Positions 16,562 through 28,464 of a DNA stretch of 35,338 nucleotides are shown one piece after another; the stretch's first letter is position 1, and each line of letters starts with the position of its first letter. Below the pieces are notes generated by a model that was given only the letters and a program-made list of their open reading frames with translations, searched no databases and was not told the DNA's origin. Made by a program: the position numbers and the translations under genes. Origin of the DNA: Purshia tridentata (taxonomy: Eukaryota; Streptophyta; Magnoliopsida; Rosales; Rosaceae); NCBI GenBank assembly GCA_003254885.1, contig QANT01007414.1:1-35338 (forward strand), in the 5' to 3' direction.

Positions 16562-17801
16562 TTATGATTGTACATCCTGAGGTTGTTGGATTTCATTGTT
16601 ATTGAACATAACGCGAGGCTTTCCCATGCTGAAGTTAAGGACTCTTGCATCCATGTTGTATTTTATTTCCCCATCATATAGCAGCTTCCTTATGTAGTGC
16701 TCTATGTCCGAACCAATCAGACGCAGAGTGTATTCTGTCAATGGGGCACCCTGATTTTCAAACCAAATATGAATGTCTCAGCAAGCAACAACTCAAAATT
16801 TAAGCAGTTACAGGCAAGAAGGATAAACTTTACTTTTGTTTCACAAACAATGGTTTTGAAAGTCGGGGAAAATTGTGTTAATATACAATTGTTGGTCTAT
16901 TCCTAATAGTCTAAGCTTTTGGGGTCTAACGATTGGTTAACAAAGTATCATAAACTCTAGTTGTAAGTGGTATGGACTTGAAAATCTTAAATCGTCGTTC
17001 CCTATTTCTTTGTTGGATTGCAAGATACGTGGTGTGGTTGTCCCTATACCTATAAGGTTCCTATGCATTTGTCTCTCTCCACATGTAGGATGACACTACA
17101 CCTAATAGAGGGTGTTCAGTCGATACACATCGTTGGTTTGTACTCTAGTAGTTTAAACATTTGGGTCCATTACTTGTCTACCAAACTCATCGTGAGAATT
17201 GTTTAATGGTTGAAATTGCTGAGCAAAAAAGTGCAGCAAAATCGCAAATTTCAGCTTTTGTTTGCAAGAGCGATATGGGTATTTAGCCCCAAAAAAATGA
17301 ACAAAGAAGATAAAGGGAAGTGTTAAATGGTAATAATGGACAAGTTACCTCATAGTGATCCACAAGCTCCTGGAAATAAGAGTAGACCTTATTGCAAGTT
17401 TCAGAGGTCCACACAAACTCATTTGTGGGGTCAAGGATAATTGTGAGCTTATCCATCTGTGTCTGATCAAAAGCACAGGTTACTGGGTCGATGTAGGCTG
17501 CATAAATCCTCACATGCCTTGTGACGCTGCTAAGCCAGTCCCCTCCATATTCTCTGCCCATGTTCTTACTCTTCACATTCACTTGTGGCTCCACTGGCCT
17601 TGGTGTAACCCCTTGTGGCTTCACTCTCTCTTTCTTTGCTTCTTGTTCTTCCTGCAATTGCAGTTCCTGTGATTCTTGGACTTGACCTTCCTGCTGAGCT
17701 GATATGAAAAACTGTCTTCTCTGTCTCAGTTTCTTTCTTCCTCCAACATAACCCAACATGGAGAACTTTGCTGAAGCCATGTAAGAGGAAGTCGCTGCCA
17801 T
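16562..17801 (-). CDS. ndhM: Chloroplast NDH complex subunit M, 2 exons, 213 aa
   Basis: Nuclear-encoded subunit of subcomplex A of the chloroplast NADH dehydrogenase-like complex, which drives cyclic electron flow around photosystem I at the thylakoid. Exons 17349-17801 and 16562-16750 join at phase 0 with a 598-bp GT-AG intron. Residues 1 to about 60 are rich in Ser, Ala, Gln and Arg and read as a transit peptide plus Glu/Gln linker. The conserved core starts at REYGGDWLSSVTRHVRIYAA, continues with LDPTNEFVW and YFQELVDHYE at the exon junction, and ends with APLTEYTLRLIGSD, HYIRKLLYDGEI and RVLNFSMGKPR. This matches NdhM of cyanobacteria and plants, with a length close to the ~217-aa Arabidopsis protein. 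I chose the MAATSS start at 17801; an in-frame ATG at 17819 would add six residues. The gene appears intact. Confidence 0.93.
16876..17183 (+). mobile_element. Possible degenerate TRIM/SMART-like LTR element in the ndhM intron
   Basis: Two diverged copies of about 67 and 71 bp (16876-16942 and 17113-17183) both begin TGTT, end in CA and share GTTGG, TAGT.TAA and TTTGGG in the same order at roughly 60% identity. Just after the first copy is AAGTATCATAAAC, resembling the initiator-Met primer-binding site TGGTATCAGAGC. A purine stretch AATAGAGGG precedes the second copy. There is no coding region and no convincing 5-bp target duplication. The layout suits a very small LTR retrotransposon relic, but the divergence makes this uncertain. 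Confidence 0.35.
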
Positions 17802-18526
17802 GACTGAATGTAATAACATAATGGGTTATGGACCAAACTTCTCAATCTTTTAGTAGTTTAAAGAATAATTGTTTTTAGGTACCAAATTTTTGGGAAATTG
17901 TGGTAAGGCCAATGGGCATTGATCCACGTATAATGAGGATAAGGTTTCTTGTTTTATTAGACTGGGAGCTTCTTGTGTGGTGAAGAAGGAACAGAAATTT
18001 AGCAGCCATTAGTTGAACAATTATTCCTCTGATGCTTTCTTTACACAATATCTCTTAAATTGTGTTTCAATAATCTACTTCATTAGGACCGTAAGACATT
18101 AACATTTCATGGGCATTGCATCTTTTATTTATCATTTATCTTTTTGGGTATCTATTATTTATTATAAAGAAGCCTTCTAAATCTTGACATGCTATAATTT
18201 TAACTTTCAAACACTGTAAAGTCTATGCAACACTGATGATTCAAGCGAATTTCACACATGCTAAAATGATTTCATTTCCAAATTCTTGTAATGTTGATGT
18301 ACAATGTAAAAAAAAAAAAAAAAAACCCCTGTATACCCTAGAAAGAAAAACTCTATAACAAGATCGACGTACACAGCTCTCCGTGTGTCTGTGCTATACA
18401 AAGGAGGGCCTGTAATGATTTTGCAGAAACAAACTTGGGGAGAATATTTTGCTCAATCACATTAGCAATAAGCTAATTCCTACATATCATACATAGCTCA
18501 CATACATCCCTCTTGCGCTGCCACTA
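17802..18526. other. Intergenic: ndhM promoter and 3' flank of the CCCH gene
   Basis: Both flanking genes are on the minus strand. An I-box-like GATAAGG at 17938-17944 (plus strand), a CCAAT motif near 17909 and an ACGT core near 17926 sit 100-140 bases upstream of ndhM and would suit a light-responsive promoter, but these are short motifs. A 17-bp A-run lies near 18309-18325. No gene was seen. Confidence 0.45.
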
Positions 18527-21500
18527 TCAGGAGATGTTCGTCTTCAGATTCCTATCCAATAATCGAACCGGTTTAATTAGCTCATCAAGATCATCCAATT
18601 CTAATTCTGAAGGATCACTGTCATAAAATGTTGTTTGCTCGTGCAGTTCATTACTCTCTCCGGCCTCCTCATCACTAACATCAATGGTGATAAAATCAAC
18701 AATTCCATCAACAACTATGTCATCACCATTTTGTGGACAGTGCTTTCCAGAAACTGTTCTGGGTTCAGAAACATTAATATCCTTGGAAACAAAGTAACGG
18801 CCCCAAGCATTTTTTTGTTCTCTTGATCGTTTCCTTTTCTTTCCCTTTGTTCGTTTTCTGGGGTGGTGAAGCTTGCATTTGGGCCCTTGAGGACAGGTTC
18901 CAGTTGCTTCAAAAGTGGGGCAGACATAGCTGTGCTTCTTCCGGCACTGTGAGGCAGATATATACTCTAGTTTACTTACTCCAACATTAGCTTATGCTTG
19001 TTTGCTCAGAGAGAGAGGGAATTAATCAAGCATTAAATAGAAGTCTTAACATAACCATCTCTAATATTGTAAAAGAAACCCTAATTAAATAGTATTATTA
19101 TATTATAATAATCTATAACATTATATTTTCATAATCTATAGGATTATTATAAACACATATGAAATGTCCAATATACCCCGGGTACACTACTCCCACTATT
19201 TTAGTCTTACTTCCAATCAGTTTTCTCTTTTTACTCTCATCTTTCATCTCTCAACCCACCCGTCTTTGCGGACACCGGTCCTTGGCATTCTCACCCTTAA
19301 CTCCCACCAAGAGCACAAACATTGCATGTGCACAGCCCCTCCTAGCAGTAGGTGATGAATAGGATTATCACATAAGGTGACAGTCTTATACCCAAATCTG
19401 TACAGCTATGAGTTGATCTACCCAGTTATTGATAGAAAACTAGAATGGTGCTCGAATTTGGATTCCAAGTAGTTTTTCTTATGGTATATCCAAATGAATG
19501 TTTAAAAATTACATGTACATACACAAGTTAAACTAAGAGAACCGCCTAAATAGTTTATATGTAGCAAGTGAAAAAAAGAAAAAAAAACTATCTGAGTTTT
19601 TATATGATAAGACAGTACCTCATTGCCATCAGCACAATAGCCCTTAAGAAATCCTTCACATGTAGATGCCTTTGGATTCACATTTACATGTCTGTAAGGG
19701 CAATTCTGATTGGTGCATAAACCTGCCAGGAAACCAGTCAGAATTTGGTAATTCCATTAATACCTTGAAAGAGGCACAATATTAGCAGAAAGCACCTTGC
19801 AAAAAGTAGGAACAGTCCGGCATTCTTTCTGGAATGACCTGCATGAAGATAAAATGATAATATTAGTAATGGTAATAACAATGGAAATTATATAATAATA
19901 ATAATAGTAATAATAAAGAGGTTAGGAAAAGGATAAGAAGCCGAAAAAGTAGTAAAAACAAATAGTAAACCTTATGAGTCAAATTGCAGTTGGGATTTGA
20001 ACATAAACCATTCAGAAACTTTGTGCAGACTGCAACTTTGGAGGGGTCATGAATATAGGGACATTTTCCATCATCCTTGTTGCACTTCCCAAATCTTGTA
20101 AAAAATTGACAGTACTTCCGCTTTTTTGCCAAACGCAGTCTGGCAGTGTGCAAACTCCATCGAACTCTTTCACTTGCCAATATGCGAGTTCGTTTCTTTG
20201 GATCTCTAATAAGCTGATTACCATTGCCAATCCGCACATATCTGCAAATATGGGAATGCATTTATTTATACCCAACAACTTAAAAACTTAAGAGTGGAAT
20301 TATAATTTTGGACAACACCATCAATTCACAACATTCACAGTTTCTTGTATTAATTGCAGTAATATATCTAATATATTATATCTTATAGCATAATATAAAA
20401 CAACTTACTCATCATTGCCAATCACCAATCTCCTTGGAACATAAGATCTCTTGGCATCCTTTTCTGGATCGAGCACAGCAGAGCTAGATGATTCGTCATC
20501 TACACAGAACATGAGAGAAGATTATAGGACCAATTTGCCATTAAGATATATCAGGAGAAAGCGTGCATAAGCTAAAATGAAGGGGGCAGGCTTTATTAAA
20601 GAAACCACTTTTGAGGTCTTAAATCACCTTAGACATATTTCTCCAAAATTTCAAAATATACCTAAATATAATTCAAACAAGAATACAAAACACACTGTAT
20701 AGTGTGTAGGCAATAGGCACGTGGTCATAAACTGTATAATTAACATATTGAAAGAATGTCCAATATAGACATTGCTGTAGAAGTCAGAAGGCCGTGAAAT
20801 TAGTCAGAAATCAGAGCACACAAGTATTCTATCTTCAGTCACTCTGTAACTAGATCTGACCATCTACTCGTAAGGGGAAAAGAAGATTGACATTTAAGAA
20901 CATGTGGTGATGAGATCCAATGTCCAGAAAAAAAGAGCAGACCACCTGAAATCCTCTTAAGCGTCCGCCTTGAAGGATCCATTTTGTAACGAACAGAACC
21001 AATGCGGAATATACGTTTTCCTGTCATAACATCAGATACTGAATAATCAAGTAAAACATCCTTTGTGAAACCACACATTGAGGTCTACACCATATTGAAC
21101 ACAGCAAGCAAAAACTGCTCATGCATATCATATGGCTCTACATGTTCACAAAACTACACTAATTGACTTACCTGCTGTATTATTTCTAATTTTAGACCCA
21201 GAACTAATGCATGCAGTGCCATTGTGTTCTCTTTTCTTCTTCTCTACTGCAGCAACAGCACGCGTAGCTTCCTAGAGAAAGTTCATAAAAATAATTAAGG
21301 TGGGGCAATGAAAAATGCTGTTTTTGACTTAAAAACCATTACTTTACTCAAGAGACAAAGGGATCACTTTCACGGTAAAAAATAGCCTGCCTGTGTGTAC
21401 CATAGCCAACTAACCTCATTAGCTTTCTTTGAGCGGCTTTCAATGGATTTTGACCATTTTAAACTGGACCCACCAACACTTAATACCTTGTACTTTCTAA

Positions 21501-24500
21501 GTGAAAATCCATGGGTTGATTTAGTGTACACAGTATCCCGCATTCTCGACAGCAACAATTTTTTACTGAAAGAAAAGATAAATACTTGATTTGCTTAAGC
21601 AACATACAGAAATGTGATTAAATCTAATTGCAGTTCAAAGCAAGAAAAATCACACACCTGATTGTTGATATGGAAATATAATTGGAATTGGAAACCTGAC
21701 TTTGAATGAAACTCTTCCAGTATCTTGCTCTTTTCCATGGAAACAGGTGAGGCAAAACCTTCTGATGGTTAAATGAAACACCATCATTGTTTGATGACTC
21801 TGTACCACGTGGAGTCCAGACCAAAGAGTTTTTCCTGGTTTTACTTGTCTTTGCAACAGCTGCAAATAGAAACCCCACTTGAATTTATCATGCCAACGAA
21901 AACTAACGAATACCAATAGACGAACATTTTCAAATTCCTCCAAAGGTAATAAGACATTTAAACACTGAGGACCGGCCATAAGAGAGTATCAAACTTGTAA
22001 AATGACACCATCATTGAAGAAATAAGAAAATAACTCCCATTGGCAAAGGTTGCATATAAAAGATAAATGCATTTAACAGAGGAAAAGGACAACATAGAAG
22101 AAAGAGAAAAACATTCCGATGCTCAACAGTTAGCAACTTAGCAAAAATCAACAAATGAAATTAATCAAGCTACTTTTGCCCTGATGCAGAAAATCCATTT
22201 CAGAATTTTTGTTGATTCCCTCATCCATCAGTAAAAAGATAATATTGCTTAGATAACATCTAATTGAACAAGTTCTAATAGCATACCTTTGATTAATTGA
22301 TTCTTGCTAAATGTTCTGCTGGGGACAACCTTCAGAGCCCCTTGCACCTCTGAGTTTAAATTTTCATCAGGCATGACAACTGCCTGTTTGGCATGACTTT
22401 CCAAAGAAGTCCTAATTAGCTGATTTTTGCGCCTCTTGTAGTAGCCATCAAAGGATGATGATTGGATCTTATCAGCATTGTGTATAAAAAGGTCACAAGG
22501 ATTTGGAGTTGCAACCAACTGATTTAATTTGCGCTTTACATATACAATATTCATATTTGAAGGTGCCAAATTCCCATCATGTGTTTCAGTTTCCAAATTG
22601 TTCACCTGACCACTATGATTTTCCTGAGTTTCAGAAGTCGTCAGTGAGTCCTTGAAAAATCTTTTTTCATTTTTAGTTTCTGAAGAATTCATAGGACCTG
22701 GTGTAGTTTCACAGAAACCAGTAAGAGGAGGCTCAACCAATGGGGACGATGTATGAACCACTGAAGAGACAGCAGAAGAAGTAGATAACTTGGCTCCATC
22801 GGGTAGTGGGGGTGTGGGCCTATCAAAAGGAGCATTCATTCCTCCTTTTCCCACGAGACTCAAAGGGTTTTTTACATCAACCCTACTTTCAGATCCTGCA
22901 TTCTTCTTCAATCCATCTATACCTGAACAGTTCAACTGATAAACAGATGAACTAAACCCATGAGAGCTTTGTGGTACAGCAGCAACTGGAGCAGGTTTTC
23001 TAACAAGGCTGTTACCTTTACGCACATATGAATTACTCTGAAATTTCCCACTTTTTTGTGGTAACTGCTTTGGGGGTGGACCAGTACTTGAAAAAGGCAT
23101 ACTTGCAGGTATGGAAGATGCAAATGAATTAGAGTTTCGATGCCAAGTCCGAGGCTTTGAAATATGAGTTGAAGAACCAGTCTTTTTTGAGGTAGTAAAG
23201 ACAGAATATGAACGACCTGGCACAATCCTAGTAGTAGCTTGACCCAGCTGGTTCTTCAACCCAGATTCAGTGCTTATGAAATTCACACCATGAGTTGTCT
23301 TTCTGGAATCTTGCAATGGCAAAGCTACAGTCTTCCCCATGAATGATTGGTCACCTTTAGTTACATGATCTGCTCTTAAACTAGTATTGGTACACTCCGA
23401 AAATAAATTTCTAGAAGATGCACTGGAACCACCTCCAACCACAGACTGCACATCTAATTTCTGGTCATCCCCGCAAGCTTTTCCATCAGAACTTTTCATA
23501 ACTGATGGATTACAACTCGGCATGTCCATTTCAGGGACATCAGTTGAAATTTCTGGAGAGCCTGTATCTGATAGTGTATCAGGCATAGAGTCCATCCCTT
23601 CATCATTAGAGATAGTATTAAATACTTCATTGTCATTAGCAGATAACAGGAGACAACTTGACACAAAGGGCAATGTATCCTTCACAGACAGATAATCTGA
23701 GTCCATATGTGCACAGGAAAATTTATTACCTAAATCTGGAGGCTGTTCTGAAGGAATTCTGCATGGTGCAGTATCACCATGTATCATTTCTTGCTCGTTT
23801 GTTGCACATACATCAAAATTTTCTTCACGACTATGTTTTATATTCATAACGTCAAGGTGATGATTATTTACGACCACAACTCGAGTACCATCCTCTTTCT
23901 GGTCATTTCTCAATTGTGCTGGACAGAGGAACAGCGTATCTGGAATTACTGACTCTTCATAAATTGAAGAAGAGTCAATACCTTGGTGCTCAAACTTCAT
24001 AACATCATTAGTAAAGGTATCCTTAGCTGCATCTACAGGCTCAGAAGATACTCCTGCCAAATCATCCTCAAGAAATACAGTGATTCCCTCTTGTGAAGGC
24101 ATTAAAGAAGCAGCAACTTCGTCCTCTCGTTGTGTTGGATCAACATTAGAAGTTAAGGATGCTTCTGTATTAGATGTAGATTTATCTGCAGGCCCTTCAT
24201 TGGTTTGAGATGTAGTCAATACCAAAGGAGACGTAGATACATTTCTTCTCTTTATATACTTTGGTGAAGTCTCATTGGGATCACAGTTAACACCACTTCT
24301 ATCTGAAAACATAGCCTCACAAAATCCATCTACTGAGCTGTTCCCATGCAGAACACTGACCCCACCATTACCATGTTGTGAGCCGATATCTAACTTTTCA
24401 TCACCAGAAACAGAAACTTCTGCATGACTAGGATCCTTCAGGGATGAACTTACTGTTGTATCCACAGCAGTTTGGTGGGTGGAAACATTTATAGACTCTA

Positions 24501-27105
24501 CATGAGTGTCAGAAATTGTTGAAAAGTCTGACCGAGTCTTCATTTTTCTCTTCTTTTTAATCTTAGGTGTAACATTCTTACTATCTCCAACTGATTTTGC
24601 AATATTTGGAGATCTTTCTGTAGCACAAATTTCAAATAATCTAGAGGCACCATCTGGAGATGGTTGCTTCGCAATAAAATTGACATTACCACCATTCGAA
24701 ACAGTAAAATTATAATCATAATTATTACAAACTTTGTCAGAATTCCAGGGGGTACCTCTATCATAATTGGAGCGGACAGCTACAGTCTCCCCTGAACTTG
24801 GCAAACCAACTGTCACGCTGCTTTCTACTGAAGACAAAGCCTTCGGGAGTTCTTCAACAAAACCATTTTGAAGAGATGTAGGAAACTGATATCTACAAGG
24901 TTGCCAATTGATGGCATCCACAGTGCCAATGTCATGAACTATGATTTCCTGATGAGACAATTTTATCCCAGAGTCAATATCCAAGGTGGTTTCTGCACCA
25001 TGGCCAGAACCATTTACATTCACAATGTCCTCATGCATCTTAATTTTCTCTGAATTTAAGAAACCAGAATTGACAGTGCCTTTTACAGAAGACATGGGCT
25101 CTGATGATTCTTTTCTTAGGACATTATCAAGCGATAAACAATCTCCACTCTTACAAATTTGTTTGCTGACATCTACAACACCACCAATTTCAGGACAAGT
25201 AGCTACCCTAAGTGATTCAGTTACATTGTTAAAATTTGAAGTCATGATCAAGCCTTCGACCGAAGTATCTACATTCAGAGAATCCTGATCAATATTAATT
25301 TCCTCATGACTTGAAGAACCCAAATCTGAAGTTGACTCATTCCCAGTACTCTTACTACAAGAGTTGACAGCAGTGCCATATTCATCTGATACTATCTTCA
25401 GTGGAGAGCCTTCTACATTTTTATTTGCAGACAACACAAACACATCCTTTGGACAAGGGTCAGAAAGAGAAGAGGTTTCACCCTTGTCAGTCCCAAGGGC
25501 TGCAGATGGACTATGAATAACAGTATCTGCTGTTACAGGTTCATCAATCTTATTTTTCGGCCGTGAATGAGGGTTTATGACCCTTTTCACTACTTTCTTC
25601 ACCACTTTCTTCTTCTTAGCAACCTTGACAGAAGACAATCGGCCAGAACTAACATTATTACCATCTTTCTGTAAAACCTGACCCTTTGAAACCCTTTCCA
25701 CTTCACTTTTTCCACACAAATCATCAGTCACATTAGAACAAGGTTGTGAATTGATACCACACTTACCCTCAATACCAGAAGTAGTAACTTCATCTTCCAA
25801 CTGTCGCAGGTCCTTGCCAAGATTGGATGTCTTATTCTCAACAAATACAGGGCTATCCAAATTCACAGCCTCCTCATTGAGTTTAGTGAACTGTGAATTT
25901 GAACAATCCCTGTCAGACCATGAATCTTTCTTAAAGTTCCTATTTCTAACCGTCTTGGCCACTAGTGAATTCGACTTAAAAGAAACATCAAGCTCCAAAG
26001 GACTCCCACCTCTCTCTTCTTCATCCATCCCACGACCTGAATACTCATAGTGTTCTTCTTTCCCCTTGAAAGAGCCAGAGCTTGAATTATCAAAATAAGC
26101 AGAGTAATTCCGGTGACTAGGTTTCGCAGTTTGAAGTCTGAGCAAAGCACTCCTCTTCTGTATTTGCTTCCTCCTATTACTACTACTACTACTACTTCTT
26201 CCTGATTCTGAACCATAATATTCACGCTTCCCCGAAACAATCCGAGCCGCATCACCCTCATCAATCTCAAATGGATCATACAAATCTCTACTACCCTGTC
26301 TATCATTACCCCATCTCTGATTTTCATACACCTCGTCTCTCCTACCACTCCTTAACAACTCATCATACCGGCCATCATAACTGCCCGAATTCGAATTCTG
26401 GTTAGACACAAACCCTAATTCATGATACGGCGCATCGGAATTGGATTCTACATGAGCGCGACGACGATAATTGTCGTCGACTCGTTGATCCCAAAGCAGT
26501 TGTTCTTTGTACTCGGCTCTAAACCTAGCACTAGTACTCTCTGATTGCGAATCGAGCCTAAACTGGGGTTTATGCAATTCACGCTCGAAATCAATCAGCG
26601 TATAAGAGCTCGGAGGTTCTTGGACCCAAGAATCAGGACCCGATTCGAGATAGGGGCGATCGAATTGAGGCAACCGATGATGACGTGGACGCTCGGCGGC
26701 GTCGAGGGTTGCCCGGTGAGAGACCCAAGGGGAGAGGGCGGCGAAATCGTGAAGGGAGTGGTGGAAAGTTCTGGAATGTTCGGATTCGATTGGGCGGTGG
26801 TGGGGGGAGAAGGTTAATTGGGGCTGGGTAGGTTTGTAGGGATGTTGCGGAGGTGGTGGTGGTGGGGTGGCTTGAATAGGGTGGTAGGACGGTGGCGGTG
26901 GCGGCGGAGGAGGTAGTGGCTGGTGGAGTTGTTGTGGGGGTTGTTGGGGTTGAGGAGGAAGCTGTGAAACTTGGTGGTGGTAATTGTGGTGGTGGCGGTA
27001 AGGGTAGTTTGGGAAATTGGGGGGGTCGGAGGGGCAGGGATGGGAAGAGGGAGGGTGCACGGAAGCGTACCTGGGGTGGTGATGAAGGTACTGAGGGAGG
27101 TCCAT
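18527..27105 (-). CDS. C3H7-like: Large five-CCCH zinc finger protein (C3H7-like), 10 exons, 2097 aa
   Basis: Exons: 22287-27105, 21658-21859, 21415-21565, 21172-21271, 20946-21038, 20409-20499, 19971-20241, 19796-19838, 19619-19722, 18527-18946. All are GT-AG and sum to 6294 nt. The N-terminus (1 to about 115) is rich in Pro, His and Gln. The middle is long, Ser-rich and probably disordered, with basic patches near 495-515 (KKKKVVKKVVKR) and 848 (KIKKKRKMKTR) that read as nuclear signals. The conserved end starts with RIFRIGSVRYKMDPSRRTL and carries five CCCH fingers at about 1863-1883 (CX8CX6CX3H), 1891-1908, 1918-1935 (both CX7CX4CX3H), 1945-1963 (CX7CX5CX3H) and 1967-1986 (CX8CX5CX3H), followed by an acidic tail. 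Five consecutive CCCH fingers resemble animal ZC3H3, an mRNA 3'-processing/export factor, so a nuclear RNA role is likely by inference. The start context GCCATGG is good. Confidence 0.93.
19103..19152. repeat. AT-rich inverted repeat in a CCCH-gene intron
   Basis: TTATAATAATCTATA (19103-19117) and the opposite-strand TTATAATAATCCTATA (from 19152) form arms around an 18-20 bp spacer in the intron between exons 9 and 10. It could be a MITE remnant, but no target duplication was identified. Confidence 0.4.
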
Positions 27106-27334
27106 GGCAGTGGGGTGCCTGCAGATCTCTTTGCTTCTTTGGCTCTCTGCTCTTTTCTTGTTTTGTTTTCTTTTGTTTTATGCGACTTATCCTTCTCATG
27201 TCTTTATGCGGATGGACCCACGCGGCATAGGGCGGGCGGGCGGTTTCACTTCCACACGACACCGATTCCAACAACACGACATGTCGTTCTATTTGGTTGA
27301 GCAAGTCATCTCATTAAGTGCTAGTCTCATTTTT

Positions 27335-27453
27335 TTTTGGTTAACTGGGAGGTCAAAGACCCCAAGACAAACACTACACAGCAACTAAATGAGGCTTGCA
27401 GACACCCAAGCAATCTTCAAAGAGGCAAGAAGCATACTCCGAAGGAGGCTGGG
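27335..27453 (-). mobile_element. Short retroposed fragment with an 18-bp target duplication
   Basis: AGTGCTAGTCTCATTTTT occurs at 27317-27334 and again at 27454-27471. The 119 bp between begins with a T-run, so on the minus strand it ends in a short poly(A) tail. A long direct repeat plus a tail on one side is the hallmark of LINE-machinery insertion (a SINE or a 5'-truncated LINE). I cannot assign the family. Confidence 0.65.
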
Positions 27454-27900
27454 AGTGCTAGTCTCATTTTTGTTGCGGTGTTGTTTGGATAAATTTTTAT
27501 ATTTAATTGTCCACATATTATAATTTGAAGCATTTTGAAACATCACGTCAATATATGATATAATATTATTGTCACAAAAAAAAAAGTCATGCTATTAATG
27601 TCTAAATTTGATTATTTTCCTAGTTTCTTTACTTTTTGCATACTACTCATGATGTAGTGATTATGAGAAGAGAGTTGCTCAGGATATGAAAATTACATGA
27701 ACGAGGAAGTTCAAGCTGAAGCCCACAGTGTAAAGACATTGTAGCTTAACCCTTGCTTGAGCCACATTTGGAACCCTCTACTCAAATGGACAACCTTGGT
27801 GCCACCTACTTTAGTTCCACCATGAAATCTTAAAGAGCGTACACATGTAGGTTGCCATTGAATATGGGTATTGCAGCTCTTACTCTTATTATCAAATTTA

Positions 27901-28464
27901 GGCTAAAGTACATTTTTAGTTCCCATATTTTGATGAAGTTACTACTTTCATCTCCCTTTTTTTGATTTCGACATTTTTAATCTAGTACTTTAGATAAGAT
28001 TACAATTAAGTCATTTATGTCATTTGCGATTGTTTTGCTGACAAAATAATCTTACATGGCATCACGTGTCTTCTTTGTAATGTATATAGAATTTTTCCGT
28101 CAGCACAACAAACAGAAATGATAAAAAGAATTCAATTACAATCATATCTAAAGTACTAAACTAAAAATGTCGAAATTAAAATAACAAGATGAAAGACATT
28201 TTTAATCTAGTACTTTAGATAAGATTGCAATTAAGTCATTTATGTCATTTGCGATTGTTTTGCTGACAAAATAATCTTACATGGCATCACGTATCTTCTT
28301 TGTAATATATATAGAATTTTTCCGTCAGCACAACAAACAGAAATGATAGAAAGAATTCAATTACAATCGTATCTAAAGTACTTAACTAAAAATGTCGAAA
28401 TTAAAATAACAAGATGAAAGTGATAATTTCATTAAAGTACAATAACTAAAAATGCACTTTGGCC
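27901..28464. mobile_element. 564-bp Mutator-like MITE with long inverted ends
   Basis: The ends read GGCTAAAGTACATTTTTAGTT on the left and, on the other strand, GGCCAAAGTGCATTTTTAGTT on the right. The match continues inward for roughly 110 bases with one gap. Flanking 9-mers TCAAATTTA (27892-27900) and TAAAATTTA (28465-28473) differ at one base, as expected of an old 9-bp target duplication. Long inverted ends plus a 9-bp duplication indicate a non-autonomous Mutator-like element. No open reading frame is present. Confidence 0.75.
27970..28419. repeat. 2 x 225-bp tandem duplication inside the MITE
   Basis: Bases 27970-28194 and 28195-28419 align without gaps and with few substitutions (for example CACGTGTC versus CACGTATC). 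Each unit starts in the inner part of the left inverted end (GACATTTTTAATC) and stops in the inner part of the right one (AACAAGATGAAA). Confidence 0.9.

Noticed and set aside
20689..20707. ACACACT-GTAT-AGTGTGT hairpin in a CCCH-gene intron
   Set aside because: Seven-base arms are expected by chance in introns of this length, and no transposon ends or target duplication accompany it.
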